Below, piece after piece: positions 27,251 through 36,348 of a stretch of DNA of 64,000 nt. The translations under genes were made by a program, and so were the position numbers. The stretch is from Amycolatopsis rubida. Lineage in GTDB: Bacteria; Actinomycetota; Actinomycetes; Mycobacteriales; Pseudonocardiaceae. The notes beneath the pieces are model-generated. The model saw only the letters and a program-made list of their open reading frames with translations, made no database searches and was not told the DNA's origin. Numbering within the stretch: position 1 is the first letter of the stretch; every line of letters starts with the position of its first letter. The stretch lies in assembly GCF_900115345.1 (NCBI RefSeq), contig NZ_FOWC01000005.1:434001-498000 (forward strand), in the 5' to 3' direction.

Positions 27251-28462
27251 ATGCTGGGACACACCATGGGCGAGGTGACACCGGACGCCGGCGAGGCAGA
27301 GCCGAACAAGAGCGTGCCGGAGAAGACCGTGCGCAGAGGGCCGTGGCGGCTCATCACCCGCACGCTCGCGAAGGCGTGGGACGGCAACATCTTCTCCGAG
27401 GCCGCCGAGGCGGCGTTCTGGCAGACGCTGTCGCTCCCGCCGCTGCTGCTCGGGCTGCTGGGCAGCGTCGGCTTCATCGGCGAGTGGTTCGGCCAGAACG
27501 TGGTCACCGCGGTGCACGACCGGATCATCACGTTCAGCCACACCATCTTCAGCGCCAACGCGGTGCAGGAGATCATCGAACCGACGGTGAACAGCATCCT
27601 CACCGTCGGCAAGGGCGAGATCGTGTCCGTGGGCTTCGTCATCTCGCTGTGGGCGGGTTCGTCGGCGATGTCGTCGTTCGTCGACGCGATCACCGTCGCG
27701 CACGACCAGTACGGCGTCCGCAACGAGGTGTGGCAGCGGATTTTCGCGCTGCTGCTGTACCTGTGCGCGCTGATCGGGCTCGTCGTCGGGCTGCCGCTGC
27801 TGGCGATCGGGCCGGACCTGCTGCCGGAGTTCTTCCCGCTCGACTGGCGGCCGACGGTCTCGTCCTGGGTCGGCACGCTCTACTACCCGGTGCTGGGCGT
27901 GATGATCGCGCTCGCGCTGACGACGCTGTACAAGCTCGCGCTGCCGCGCCGGCTGCCGTGGCACCGCGGGCTGCCGGGCGCGATGCTGGCCGGCGTGGTG
28001 TTCCTGGTGTCGAGCATCGGGCTGCGGATCTACCTGAACTGGATCACCAAGACCGGCTACACCTACGGCGCGCTGGCCGCCCCGATCGCGTTCCTGCTGC
28101 TGATGTTCTTCATCGGCCTCGCGGTGGTCGGCGGCGCGTACTTCAACAGCGCGATCCAGGAACTGTGGCCCGCGAAGGCGACCCGGCGGCAGCGGCGCAA
28201 GTGGCGGCGGCTGGAGATGGAACGCGCGAACGAGCGGATGCGGGCCGAGGAGGGCCGCCGGCTGTGGGACCGCACGACGATGCCGTTGCGGCGGCCGAAA
28301 CGGCACCCGGATGACTCCGAGGAAGGCCACGACGAGCCGAACGGCGCCGAGGTGAACCACACCGAATCGGAGACCGTCCGGCTCGCGCGGCCCGAGCGTC
28401 CGGACGAACGAACCGGTTCCGAGCCGTCTCCCGGCCCGGAACCGCGCTCGCAGCAGGGCTGA
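27251..28462 (+). CDS. YihY/BrkB-family membrane protein
   Basis: 403 residues from ATG 27251; ATG 27266 and GTG 27188 are alternatives. Six hydrophobic segments carry family features: NIFSEAAEAAFWQTLSLPPL at the start, VISLWAGSSAMSSFVDAITV and TGYTYGALAAPIAFLLLMFF. The C-terminal tail of about 90 residues is hydrophilic and highly charged. The family was once called ribonuclease BN and is now regarded as envelope proteins of unclear function. The gene is divergent from the helicase and ends two bases before the convergent secreted-protein gene. A second member begins at the right edge of this window. Confidence 0.88.
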   Translation: MLGHTMGEVTPDAGEAEPNKSVPEKTVRRGPWRLITRTLAKAWDGNIFSEAAEAAFWQTLSLPPLLLGLLGSVGFIGEWFGQNVVTAVHDRIITFSHTIFSANAVQEIIEPTVNSILTVGKGEIVSVGFVISLWAGSSAMSSFVDAITVAHDQYGVRNEVWQRIFALLLYLCALIGLVVGLPLLAIGPDLLPEFFPLDWRPTVSSWVGTLYYPVLGVMIALALTTLYKLALPRRLPWHRGLPGAMLAGVVFLVSSIGLRIYLNWITKTGYTYGALAAPIAFLLLMFFIGLAVVGGAYFNSAIQELWPAKATRRQRRKWRRLEMERANERMRAEEGRRLWDRTTMPLRRPKRHPDDSEEGHDEPNGAEVNHTESETVRLARPERPDERTGSEPSPGPEPRSQQG

Positions 28463-28464
28463 GG

Positions 28465-29316
28465 TCAGCCCTGGCGGAACCGCCACGTCTTGCTGTCGAA
28501 AGCGATGCAGACGCTCGGCGACATCACGACCACGCGCAGGGTGCCGCCGTCGCGTTCGTCGTAGTCGATGCCCTCCACCTCGAAGTTGCCGCCGCATCCG
28601 CTTTCCAGCGGAAGCTGGCCGAGCGAGGTGACGTGCCCGGTGACGTCGGAGCCGGCGACCGAACCGGAGAGATCGACCTGCAGCAACGGTTTGGTGGTGC
28701 CGAAGAGGCTGCCGTCCGGGTCGTCGGAGGAGCACATGAGCCGGGTCGCGGACACGAAATCGCAGCCTTGGACGTCGCGCACCGGGTGGTCGAGCCGGAT
28801 CGCCGACGCGTACGGCAGGTTCTGGCCGGGATCGGCGGCCGCGACGCCGGGCATCGGGTAGACGAGCAGGCGGTCCATCGTGCCCCACTCGCCGGACACC
28901 AGCCAGCGCGCGTCGGGCGACACCGCGGCGAACGAATTGTTGTTGGCCTCCCACGACTCCAGCGCGTGCTGGTAGTCGGCGCGGGAGCCGTCCGGCGCCT
29001 CGACGCGGAAGAGTTTCGCGCCGCGGTCGTCGCGCTGGTAGGGCTCGACATACCAGCCCTTCGCCGACCCCGGGTCGCCGATGTGGTTCCAGCCCTTCGA
29101 CGCGAGGCCCGGGTCGACCGTGCCGAGGCCGGTGTAGCGGATGCTGGTGCCCGACGAGCGCTCGACAGTGGCGAGGCCCTGGCTCTCGTCGAGCGGGCGA
29201 GCCCGGTCTGAGCCGACGGTGGTCCATCCGGTCACCGCGTTCGCGGCACCCGCCGCGACGGTGCTGAAGGCGGACATCAGGACGACGAGGGAAAGCACGA
29301 TCCCGGTTGCGCGCAT
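28465..29316 (-). CDS. Secreted protein of unknown function
   Basis: 283 residues from ATG 29314-29316, with AGGAGT at good spacing. A classical signal peptide (MRATGIVLSLVVLMSAFSTV, then AAGAANA) predicts export and cleavage, with no lipobox. The mature part contains ARWLVSGEWGTMDRLLVYPM and VRDVQGCDFVSATRLMCSSD. This pattern suggests a beta-propeller-like or WD-like fold, which I cannot confirm. Four Cys residues (QGCDF, LMCSS, ESGCGG, PSVCIAF) could form disulfides. Function unknown. Confidence 0.75.
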   Translation of the reverse strand: MRATGIVLSLVVLMSAFSTVAAGAANAVTGWTTVGSDRARPLDESQGLATVERSSGTSIRYTGLGTVDPGLASKGWNHIGDPGSAKGWYVEPYQRDDRGAKLFRVEAPDGSRADYQHALESWEANNNSFAAVSPDARWLVSGEWGTMDRLLVYPMPGVAAADPGQNLPYASAIRLDHPVRDVQGCDFVSATRLMCSSDDPDGSLFGTTKPLLQVDLSGSVAGSDVTGHVTSLGQLPLESGCGGNFEVEGIDYDERDGGTLRVVVMSPSVCIAFDSKTWRFRQG

Positions 29317-29444
29317 ACGGGGACACTCCTGCGGGGAGGCGACTGGCCGGAGTGCAGGTCTACCAGTTCCTCCCCGGGTGCACAGCCACCGAGTGAAGGG
29401 TTTTCACCTTTGTTCCCGCGCACCGGGACGCGCGGGAAGCCCGC

Positions 29445-29687
29445 TCAGTCGTCGGCGCCGGGACGGAGGCCCTCGTAGATCTTCTTGCACTTGGGGCAGA
29501 CCGGCGACCCCGGCTTGGGCGACTTCGTGACCGGGAAGACCTCGCCGCAGAGCGCCACGACGTGCGTGCCCATGACCGCGCTCTCGGCGATCTTGTTCTT
29601 GCGCACGTAGTGGAACATCTTCGGCGAGTCGTCGTCGGTCGACTCGGTGCTGTCGGTCTCCGGCTTGGTCAGCGTTTCGGTGCTCAC
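29445..29687 (-). CDS. DUF3039 protein
   Basis: 80 residues from GTG 29685-29687. After an acidic Ser/Thr/Asp-rich N-terminus comes the conserved core FHYVRKNKIAESAVMGTHVV and LCGEVFPVTKSPKPGSPVCP. The CxxC (VCPKCKK) with the earlier Cys suggests a zinc-ribbon. The DUF3039 family is widespread in actinobacteria, often near sigA/sigB and the helicase seen here. Function unknown. Confidence 0.9.
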   Translation of the reverse strand: MSTETLTKPETDSTESTDDDSPKMFHYVRKNKIAESAVMGTHVVALCGEVFPVTKSPKPGSPVCPKCKKIYEGLRPGADD

Positions 29688-29771
29688 CCCACCATCATGC
29701 CTCAGCGCCGCGCCCGCGGTAATGCCCGGCTAGGCTCGCTTGACCTGCCATGGGACCCTTCAGGAGCCCGG

Positions 29772-30428
29772 ATGCCGCACGAGTCCGCACCCCGCTGGCA
29801 CAGCTGCCTCGCCCTCCTCGGCGGCGACCACCACGTCGGCCACGACGCCTGGGCCGACCTCGAAACGCGCTACACCGAACCGCACCGCCGCTACCACGAC
29901 CTCGCCCACGCCACCGCCGTCGCGCACGACGCCGAGCAGCTAGCGGCCGATTTGCCCTTTCACGAACGCGCTGTCGTCGTACTAGCCGCGTGGGCACACG
30001 ACGTGGTCTACGACGCCGTACCCAGCGAAGACGAGCAGCGCAGCGCGGAGTGGCTTCGCCGCTGGCTCACGCGCGCCGGGATTGCCGACGCGCACATCGA
30101 CCGGGCCGAAGCGCTCGTCCTAGCCACCGCCACCCACGAAGCCCTCGAAGACGACTTCGCGGCAGCAGCCCTCCTCGACGCCGACCTAGCCATCCTCGGC
30201 GCACCACCTGCTGCGTACGCCGCGTACGTAGACAACGTGCGTCAGGAGTACGCGCGCTACCCCGACGACGCCTGGGCGACCGGCCGCGCCGCTGTCCTGG
30301 AAAGCCTCCTCGCGCGGCCCGCGCTGTACCTCACCGAAAGCGCCCGCTCACGCTGGGAAACCGCCGCGCGGCGAAATCTGCAGGCAGAACTGACCCGATG
30401 CCGCAGTGTGCGCGGCGATCACAGATGA
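29772..30428 (+). CDS. HD-domain phosphohydrolase-like protein
   Basis: 218 residues from ATG 29772, with AGGAGC ten bases upstream. HD-superfamily metal ligands are visible as RYHDLAHATAVAHDAEQL and VLAAWAHDVVYDAVPSEDEQ. The sequence resembles the family of predicted metal-dependent HD phosphohydrolases (about 200 residues) with unknown nucleotide-like substrates. It is nine bases upstream of psuG on the same strand, so it probably belongs to the pseudouridine operon. A nucleotide-processing job would fit (inference). Confidence 0.85.
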   Translation: MPHESAPRWHSCLALLGGDHHVGHDAWADLETRYTEPHRRYHDLAHATAVAHDAEQLAADLPFHERAVVVLAAWAHDVVYDAVPSEDEQRSAEWLRRWLTRAGIADAHIDRAEALVLATATHEALEDDFAAAALLDADLAILGAPPAAYAAYVDNVRQEYARYPDDAWATGRAAVLESLLARPALYLTESARSRWETAARRNLQAELTRCRSVRGDHR

Positions 30429-30437
30429 TGTCCGTTC

Positions 30438-31352
30438 GTGACCACCCAGACCACTCCCCTGTTCGTCCACGAGGAAGTCGCCTCGGCGTTGCGTGACGGT
30501 CACCCCGTCGTCGCCCTCGAAAGCACGATCCTTTCGCACGGCCTCCCGTACGGACGGAATCTCGACGTCGGCCGTCGCATCGAGCAAACCGTACGAGACG
30601 GCGGCGCCGTGCCGGCCACCATCGCCGTACTGGACGGACGGCCGGTCATCGGCCTCTCCCCCGCCGAACTGGAGCGCGTCTGCGCCCCCGGCGCCGGCCT
30701 GGACAAACTGTCCCTGCGCGACCTGGGTCCCGCAGTCGGCCTCGGCCGCTCCGGCGCCACCACCGTCGCCGGCACCTCGGCGCTCGCCGCTGCAGCCGGG
30801 ATCGACGTCTTCGCCACCGGCGGCCTCGGCGGCGTGCACCTGGGCGCGGCACAGAGCTGGGACGTCTCGGCAGACCTCGGCGTCCTCGCCAAGGCGCCGA
30901 CCGTGGTCGTGTGCTCCGGCGTGAAGTCCGTCCTGGACATCCCCGCCACTCTTGAGGTGCTGGAAACGAACTCGGTGCCCGTCCTCGGCTACCGCACCGA
31001 CGACTTCCCCGCGTTCTACCTCCGCTCCTCCGGGCACCCCGTCGGCTGGCGCGTGGACGACCCGGACCAAGCCGCCGCAGTCGTCTCCGCCCACCGCCGC
31101 TACGCGAATTCCGGCGTACTGCTGACAAACCCGATCCCGGAAGAGTCCGAAATGGACCGTTCCCTGCACGATCGCCTGCTGCGGGAAGGCCTGGCGAAAC
31201 TGGCCGACGCCGACGTGCGCGGCGCGGACGTGACCCCGGTGCTGCTCGAACACTTCCACACCGCCAGCGAAGGCGTCAGCATCGACGCGAACGAGGCTTT
31301 GGTGCTGTCCAACGCCAAACTCGCGACCGAGGTAGCGGTGGCCCTGTCGTGA
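30438..31352 (+). CDS. psuG: Pseudouridine-5'-phosphate glycosidase
   Basis: 304 residues. The enzyme reversibly splits pseudouridine 5'-phosphate into uracil and ribose 5-phosphate, in the cytoplasm. Family hallmarks are ALESTILSHGLPYGRNLDVG at the N-terminus, AGTSALAAAAGIDVFATGGL, SGVKSVLDIPATLEVLETNS and VLLTNPIPEESEM. The length matches the family. The stop overlaps the kinase start (GTGA at 31349-31352). With the PfkB kinase it forms the standard two-step pathway: the kinase phosphorylates pseudouridine and PsuG cleaves the product. Confidence 0.95.
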   Translation: MTTQTTPLFVHEEVASALRDGHPVVALESTILSHGLPYGRNLDVGRRIEQTVRDGGAVPATIAVLDGRPVIGLSPAELERVCAPGAGLDKLSLRDLGPAVGLGRSGATTVAGTSALAAAAGIDVFATGGLGGVHLGAAQSWDVSADLGVLAKAPTVVVCSGVKSVLDIPATLEVLETNSVPVLGYRTDDFPAFYLRSSGHPVGWRVDDPDQAAAVVSAHRRYANSGVLLTNPIPEESEMDRSLHDRLLREGLAKLADADVRGADVTPVLLEHFHTASEGVSIDANEALVLSNAKLATEVAVALS

Positions 31353-32218
31353 CCGGAATCGCAGTAGTCGGCGACGCGGGTCTCGATGTCGTCGCCCGGC
31401 ACGACCAGCCTCTCCCCCACGGCGGCGACGCCCGAGCAGCAATCCGCTTCACCGGCGGCGGCGCCGGAGCGAACACCGCACTGTGGCTGCGCTCCCTGGG
31501 CGCGGAAACCACCCTGATCGCCCGAATCGGCGACGACTCGGGCGGCCGCCTGATCCGAGCCGAGCTGGAAGCCGCAGGCGTCCGCTGCGCCTTCGCGACC
31601 GACCCTGAAGCTCCCACCTGCTGCGTAGTCGTCCTCGTTGACGGCGAAGGCCAGCGCAGCATGCTCGCCGACCGAGGCGCGAACAAACGCTTCGCCCCCG
31701 AAGACGTCACCCCCGCAGCGCTGACCGGATCCACCCACCTGCACCTGTCCGGCTATGTCTTGCTAGACCCCTCCTCGCGCCCCGCAGGCCTAGCCGCCCT
31801 CGCCGCCGCCAAAGAAGCCGGGCTGACCACCTCCGTGGACCCCCAAGCAGCCGCCCACATCCACGACCCCGCAGCCTTCCTGGACGACGTACGCGGCACC
31901 GATCTGCTCATGCCGAACACCGAAGAACTGGTCGCCCTGACCGGCTCCTCCGACCCCGCCTCCGCCACCGAACTACTGAACACCGTCGGCGCGGTAGTAG
32001 TAACCGCGGGCTTGGACGGCGCCAGCTGGATCGACGCGACCGGCGTCTCGTCAGTCCCCGCAGTGGAAACGGCTTGCATGGACTCCACCGGCGCCGGCGA
32101 CGCCTTCGACGCAGGCGTCCTCACCACCTGGCTGGCCGGAAAGTCCACAGTGGACGTCCTACGCACAGGCACCCAACTAGGCGCACTGGCGGTAAGCCGC
32201 ATCGGCCCCCAACCCTGA
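31349..32218 (+). CDS. psuK: PfkB-family kinase, probable pseudouridine kinase
   Basis: 289 residues from GTG 31349. The ribokinase/PfkB signature near the C-terminus (DSTGAGDAFDAGVLTTWLAG) holds the catalytic Asp and the anion hole. The N-terminal ITGGGAG-type region reads RFTGGGAGANTALWLRSLGA. The family covers sugar and nucleoside kinases; translational coupling to psuG makes pseudouridine the expected substrate. The ORF ends 12 bases before a strong palindrome at 32230-32275, which may end the transcript. Confidence 0.88.
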   Translation: MTGIAVVGDAGLDVVARHDQPLPHGGDARAAIRFTGGGAGANTALWLRSLGAETTLIARIGDDSGGRLIRAELEAAGVRCAFATDPEAPTCCVVVLVDGEGQRSMLADRGANKRFAPEDVTPAALTGSTHLHLSGYVLLDPSSRPAGLAALAAAKEAGLTTSVDPQAAAHIHDPAAFLDDVRGTDLLMPNTEELVALTGSSDPASATELLNTVGAVVVTAGLDGASWIDATGVSSVPAVETACMDSTGAGDAFDAGVLTTWLAGKSTVDVLRTGTQLGALAVSRIGPQP

Positions 32219-32229
32219 GACAGCAGTCC

Positions 32230-32275
32230 GTGAGGGGACCCTGAGGGAATCAGATTCCCTCAGGGTCCCCCTCAC
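32230..32275. repeat. Dispersed palindrome (PAL), copy A
   Basis: The arms 32230-32250 (GTGAGGGGACCCTGAGGGAA...) and 32254-32275 are almost perfectly complementary around the loop CAG, with one extra C in the right arm. Relatives lie at 40776-40822 and 57127-57173. Where those have GCGGGAAT/ATTCCCGC this copy has GAGGGAAT/ATTCCCTC, so pairing is kept. It could act as a terminator for psuK. Confidence 0.85.
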
Positions 32276-32330
32276 GTCCCTAAAACCGCACCAGCGCACC
32301 CAACAGCCGAGGCACCCAGCCCCTCCCCCG

Positions 32331-32475
32331 CACCCCGATCCGAAGCCCCCTGCGGTTCGGGGGTGCTTGTCAAGGCATCTTTCCCGCCTTGACAAGCACC
32401 CCCGAACCGTCAGCACACTCAGGGCTTCGGGGTGCCCCACGCCAGCGACCGGACGCGATGTCGCCCCCAGGCGAC
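32331..32475 (-). repeat. Structured intergenic repeat, copy 2
   Basis: The outer stem CACCCCG...AAGC (32331-32346) pairs with GCTTCGGGGTG (32424-32434). The inner hairpin pairs 32353-32376 with 32386-32409 (24 bp, perfect) around loop ATCTTTCCC. The small hairpin GTCGCC (32460-32465) with GGCGAC (32470-32475) around CCCA is followed by GAGC. The DUF3099 stop codon begins at 32479 on the minus strand, directly next to the element. Inner stem sequence is identical to copy 1. Confidence 0.87.
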
Positions 32476-32478
32476 GAG

Positions 32479-32835
32479 CTACCCGTCGATCACCCGATGC
32501 TTCCGCCCCTCGATCTGCCGGGCGTCCCGCGCATACCGATTGACCTTCTCCGGCTTCCGAGGCGGCCGGTCATTGGCGATCAACACCGCGATCCACGGCA
32601 ACGGCACGGAAATCACCAGAAACACAATCGCCAGCCACCACGTGTGATAGGTCAGCCCGGCCAGAATGAGGCAGGGAATCCGGCACACCATCATGATGAC
32701 GTACTTCCGCTTCCGCGCCGCCAGCTGATCGTCCAGCGACGGTTCGGCCTCGGTGATCAACACCGGCTCGGGGCGGGGATCGGCTCCGTGGGGTGCGTTC
32801 ACAGCACCACCTCCGTGTTCCATCGTCTCACTCAC
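32479..32835 (-). CDS. DUF3099 membrane protein
   Basis: 118 residues from GTG 32833-32835 (ATG 32821-32823 is an alternative). The conserved core reads DDQLAARKRKYVIMMVCRIP and continues through two hydrophobic segments with WWLAIVFLVISVPLPWIAVL and ANDRPPRK. This matches the DUF3099 family of small actinobacterial membrane proteins. The start overlaps the stop of the M20 hydrolase gene by four bases, so the two are coupled. Function unknown. Confidence 0.9.
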   Translation of the reverse strand: MSETMEHGGGAVNAPHGADPRPEPVLITEAEPSLDDQLAARKRKYVIMMVCRIPCLILAGLTYHTWWLAIVFLVISVPLPWIAVLIANDRPPRKPEKVNRYARDARQIEGRKHRVIDG

Positions 32836-34124
32836 CGCCCTTCCGCGACACCCGGGCGGGCAAACCGGGACAACGCGGCGACGACCAGCGTCTCGACCCC
32901 GGTCCGCAAGGTCGGATGCAGCACTGGCGCGAACTTCGACGAGTGATTCGAGGGCACGTCGGTCTCGAACCGCCCCTCGGTCATCGCCGTGATCACCTGC
33001 TGCGCGTCAAACCCCCCGACCAGCCAGAACACCGACGGCACCCCCGCCGCCCGCCCGAACTCGCTGAAGTCCTCACTGCCGGTGACCAGCGGCGCGGGCA
33101 TCGTCGCCTCAGCACCGAAGTGCCCGCGAAACACCTCGGTCAACTCGTCCGAGGCGGCGGTGTCGTTCGCGGTGACCGGATAGGACGCGACGACCTCGAC
33201 TGTCGGCGGCTGAGGCGCCCCCGCGGCCGCGGCTTCACCGTTCACAATCCGCTCGATCGCCTTGCGCAGCCGCAGCAGCACAGCGTCGTCGAAGGCCCGG
33301 GTATTGACCTCCAGCACGGCATGGTCGGCGATCACATTCGCCGCGGTCCCGACATGCATCGAGCCGACAGTCACCACAGCAGGCTCAGTCGCGGCGATCT
33401 CCCGCGACACGATCGTCTGCAGCTTGAGCACCACGGACGCCGCCAGCACCGCCGGATCGACTGTGGTTTCCGGCCGCGACCCGTGCCCGCCACGACCGTG
33501 CAGGGTGATCCGCAAGGTGTCGGTCGCCGCCATGATCACGCCCGGACGAGTCAGCACCCACCCCGCCGGACCAGGCACGATGTGCTGCCCGAAGACCACG
33601 TCAGGACGGCCGACCCGGTCGAAGAGACCGTCGCGAACCATCCCCGCGGCACCGTCCCCGGCTTCTTCACCGGGCTGGAACAGCGCGAGCAACGTGCCAG
33701 ACCACTCCTCCCGCGAAGCCGCGAGAAGGTGCGCGGCACCGGAGAGCCACGTCGCGTGCATGTCGTGTCCGCAGGCGTGCATCAGCGGCACGTCGCGGCC
33801 CTCGGAGTCGACGCCGCGCGCAGTGCTCGCGTACGAGAGTCCTGTCTGCTCCTCGACCGGCAACGCGTCGATGTCCGCACGAAGCAGCACAGTCGGTCCT
33901 TCGCCGTTGCGTAGGACGCCGACGACGCCGGTGCGACCGATGCCGGTGTGCACCTCGAAGCCGTCTTCAGTCAGCCGTCGGGCCAGCTCGGCTGCTGTGC
34001 GGGTTTCGGTGAACGCCAGCTCGGGATGACGGTGCAGATCGACGTACAGCGCTTCAAGCTCCGGCAGTGCCGCTTCAAGCGGAGCCAGGACACGCTCGGT
34101 GGTCTCGGTGGTCACGATGCTCAT
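32832..34124 (-). CDS. M20-family amidohydrolase (hippurate hydrolase / aminoacylase-like)
   Basis: 430 residues from ATG 34122-34124. Metal-ligand motifs of the M20D group are present: VLLRADIDALPVEE, LMHACGHDMHATWLSGAAHL, FQPGEEAGDGAAGMVRDG and VTGSEDFSEFGR. The dimerisation domain carries RGGHGSRPETTVDPAVLAA. Family members hydrolyse N-acyl amino acids or related amides in the cytoplasm; the natural substrate is unknown. It is divergent from the methyltransferase at 34144, with only 19 bases between the two start codons. Confidence 0.9.
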   Translation of the reverse strand: MSIVTTETTERVLAPLEAALPELEALYVDLHRHPELAFTETRTAAELARRLTEDGFEVHTGIGRTGVVGVLRNGEGPTVLLRADIDALPVEEQTGLSYASTARGVDSEGRDVPLMHACGHDMHATWLSGAAHLLAASREEWSGTLLALFQPGEEAGDGAAGMVRDGLFDRVGRPDVVFGQHIVPGPAGWVLTRPGVIMAATDTLRITLHGRGGHGSRPETTVDPAVLAASVVLKLQTIVSREIAATEPAVVTVGSMHVGTAANVIADHAVLEVNTRAFDDAVLLRLRKAIERIVNGEAAAAGAPQPPTVEVVASYPVTANDTAASDELTEVFRGHFGAEATMPAPLVTGSEDFSEFGRAAGVPSVFWLVGGFDAQQVITAMTEGRFETDVPSNHSSKFAPVLHPTLRTGVETLVVAALSRFARPGVAEGR

Positions 34125-34143
34125 CGTGGCAGGCTTACCCACC

Positions 34144-35649
34144 GTGAGCACGAACACGCCTCTCCCTGACCTTTCCGACGACGTCTGCGCGCGGCTGCGC
34201 GAAGCGTTCCGACGCACCGGCTACGACGCTGACGGCGTCGTCGACGCGCTCGGCGGCGCAGCGCACGCGGCGCTCGGCCGCGGCGAGCCCGAACCCGCCC
34301 GCCGCGCGAGCCTCGACGCCGGCGACCTCGGTGTCTTCATCCGGCTGTTCCTGCTCGGTCTCGCCGAGCCGGAGAAGACCGTCTCGTCGGCGTTCGCGCC
34401 GCTCAGCGCGGACGACACGGTGGCCGCGGGCATCCTGCGGACCGTCGGAGACGAGTTCCGCGCCGCGCTCGACATCCGCCCGCACGGCGACGAGGACGGT
34501 TCGTGGTGGGTCGTGTCCGACCTCGACGCCGACATGCTCGGCCACGTCGTGCCCGAGGACCACGTGCTCGGCGTCGGGCACGCGTCGCTGAGCCTGATCC
34601 GCGCGACCAGCCGCCGCCCCGTCGGCACCCTGCTCGACCTGGGCACCGGCAACGGCGTCCAGGCGCTGCACGCGACCCGGCACGCGCAGCGCGTCACCGC
34701 GACCGACGTGTCTGCCCGCGCGCTCGCACTGGCCGCGGGCACGTTCCGGCTGAATGAACTGGAGGTCGAGCTGCTGCGCGGCGAATGGTTCGCGCCGGTC
34801 GCGCGCCGCCGCTTCGACCAGATCGTGTGCAATCCGCCATTCGTGGTAGGTCCGCCGCGCGTCGACTACACCTACCGTGACTCCGGCTTGGCCGGCGACG
34901 ATGCGAGCGCATTGGTTGTCCGTCAACTGCCGAGCTTCCTCAACGACGGCGGCACAGGTCAGCTCCTCGCGTCGTGGCTGCACCGTCGCGGCGAAGACTG
35001 GGGCGACCGCGTCGCGCGCTGGCTGCCGCCTGAGACCGACGCCTGGTTCGTACAGCGCGACGTCGCCGACCCAGGGCTGTACGTCGGCACCTGGCTTCGC
35101 GACGAAGGCATCGACCCGCGCTCGCCCGAAGGCCGCGCTAAGGCCGCCGCGTGGCTCGACTGGTTCACCGAAAACGACGTACAGGGCATCGGATTCGGCT
35201 TCGTGACGCTGCGGCGCGCGAACGGTCAGACGCCGACTGTTGTTTGCGAAGACCTGCGACAGGCTTACGACGACCCGCTGGGTCCCGAAGCAGCGAACTG
35301 GCTCGACCGCGTTGAGTGGCTGCGTACGCACGGCGACAATGTGTTGGACGTAGCGTTTCGGGTACCCGACACAGTGCTGCTCGAACGCGTCGACTCTCCC
35401 GGCGACGAAGGCTGGGAAACAACCGTGCGGCGGTTGCACCGCACCGATGGACCCGGTTGGCAGCACGAGGTCGACGAACTCACCACGCGCCTTCTCGCGG
35501 GTTGCCGCGGCGCGCTGCCGCTGTCGGATCTGCTGGACCTGCTGTCCGCCGCGCAGGGTCTCGATTCCCACGAACTGACCGCCGCCGCTTTGCCGATCGT
35601 CCGCGAACTCGTGCGGCACGGCATGCTCGTGCCGGGTTCGCCGCAGTGA
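34144..35649 (+). CDS. Class I methyltransferase with NPPF motif (RsmC/HemK-like)
   Basis: 501 residues from GTG 34144. The start is placed there because longer frames would run into the divergent hydrolase. An N-terminal domain of about 150 residues precedes the SAM domain ([40 protein letters not shown]). The catalytic NPPF reads [14 protein letters not shown], which marks enzymes methylating a planar nitrogen such as adenine, guanine or glutamine. A C-terminal extension of about 200 residues follows. It is a conserved actinobacterial architecture and probably acts on nucleic acid or a translation protein (inference). The stop overlaps dtd (GTGA). Confidence 0.85.
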   Translation: MSTNTPLPDLSDDVCARLREAFRRTGYDADGVVDALGGAAHAALGRGEPEPARRASLDAGDLGVFIRLFLLGLAEPEKTVSSAFAPLSADDTVAAGILRTVGDEFRAALDIRPHGDEDGSWWVVSDLDADMLGHVVPEDHVLGVGHASLSLIRATSRRPVGTLLDLGTGNGVQALHATRHAQRVTATDVSARALALAAGTFRLNELEVELLRGEWFAPVARRRFDQIVCNPPFVVGPPRVDYTYRDSGLAGDDASALVVRQLPSFLNDGGTGQLLASWLHRRGEDWGDRVARWLPPETDAWFVQRDVADPGLYVGTWLRDEGIDPRSPEGRAKAAAWLDWFTENDVQGIGFGFVTLRRANGQTPTVVCEDLRQAYDDPLGPEAANWLDRVEWLRTHGDNVLDVAFRVPDTVLLERVDSPGDEGWETTVRRLHRTDGPGWQHEVDELTTRLLAGCRGALPLSDLLDLLSAAQGLDSHELTAAALPIVRELVRHGMLVPGSPQ

Positions 35650-36071
35650 GGGCGGTGGCGGCGCGGGTCACCCGCGCGAGCGTGACCGTCGCGGGGGAAA
35701 TCGCCGGAGAGATCAAGGAACCCGGGCTGCTCGTGCTGCTGGGCGTGCACCGTGACGACGATCCCGGGAAAGCCGAAACGATGGCCCGCAAACTGCACGA
35801 ACTCCGGTTGCTGCGCGACGAGGAATCGTGTGCGACGACCGGCGCACCGCTGCTCGTGGTGTCGCAGTTCACGCTTTACGGCGACACTCGCAAGGGCCGT
35901 CGCCCGTCGTGGACCGCCGCCGCCCGGCCGGAAATCGCCGAACCCCTGGTGGACGCCGTGGTCGCGGAACTGCGGGGCCGCGGCGCGACCGTCTCGACCG
36001 GACGGTTCGGCGCGGAGATGGCCGTGGAGAGCGTGAACGACGGCCCGTTCACCGTTCTCGTTGAGGTCTAG
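35646..36071 (+). CDS. dtd: D-aminoacyl-tRNA deacylase
   Basis: 141 residues from GTG 35646, overlapping the upstream stop by four bases. The two catalytic signatures of bacterial DTD are present: [17 protein letters not shown] and, at the end, [14 protein letters not shown] (NxPxT type). The enzyme frees tRNA from D-amino acids and glycine mischarged on tRNA(Ala), in the cytoplasm. Length and start agree with the family. Confidence 0.95.
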   Translation: MRAVAARVTRASVTVAGEIAGEIKEPGLLVLLGVHRDDDPGKAETMARKLHELRLLRDEESCATTGAPLLVVSQFTLYGDTRKGRRPSWTAAARPEIAEPLVDAVVAELRGRGATVSTGRFGAEMAVESVNDGPFTVLVEV

Positions 36072-36214
36072 ACCACAGTGGAAAAGGCCGCGTAACATCG
36101 AAGGCACCGAGCGCGATGAGAGCGCATTTCCCGGAGCGCAGCGGTTCTCAGCAAAACCTCAGTTTTGGTGGAGCAACCGCGAGGCGGGTACGCCCGTCCT
36201 CATTTCAGCGAGCC

Positions 36215-36241
36215 GGGAACGTTTCAGCTTCCCGGGGCGTT
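36215..36241 (+). promoter_or_regulatory. SigE/SigH-class promoter for sigB
   Basis: GGGAAC at 36215-36220 and GTT at 36239-36241 are separated by exactly 18 bases. This agrees with the GGAA(C/T)-N17-19-GTT consensus of stress ECF sigma factors (SigH/SigE in mycobacteria, SigR in Streptomyces). Transcription would begin near 36250, about 100 bases before the sigB ATG. In Mycobacterium tuberculosis sigB is transcribed from such a promoter, so the same stress cascade is likely here (inference). Confidence 0.65.
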
Positions 36242-36348
36242 GAGACCAGTGTCCAGCCAAGCCGGCTGGGCCCGCGGACACGGGATTCCACAGGCCCCGT
36301 CCCGCAGGCGCCGGCGAGACACGTTCAGCCCGTGACCGGGGAGGCAGA

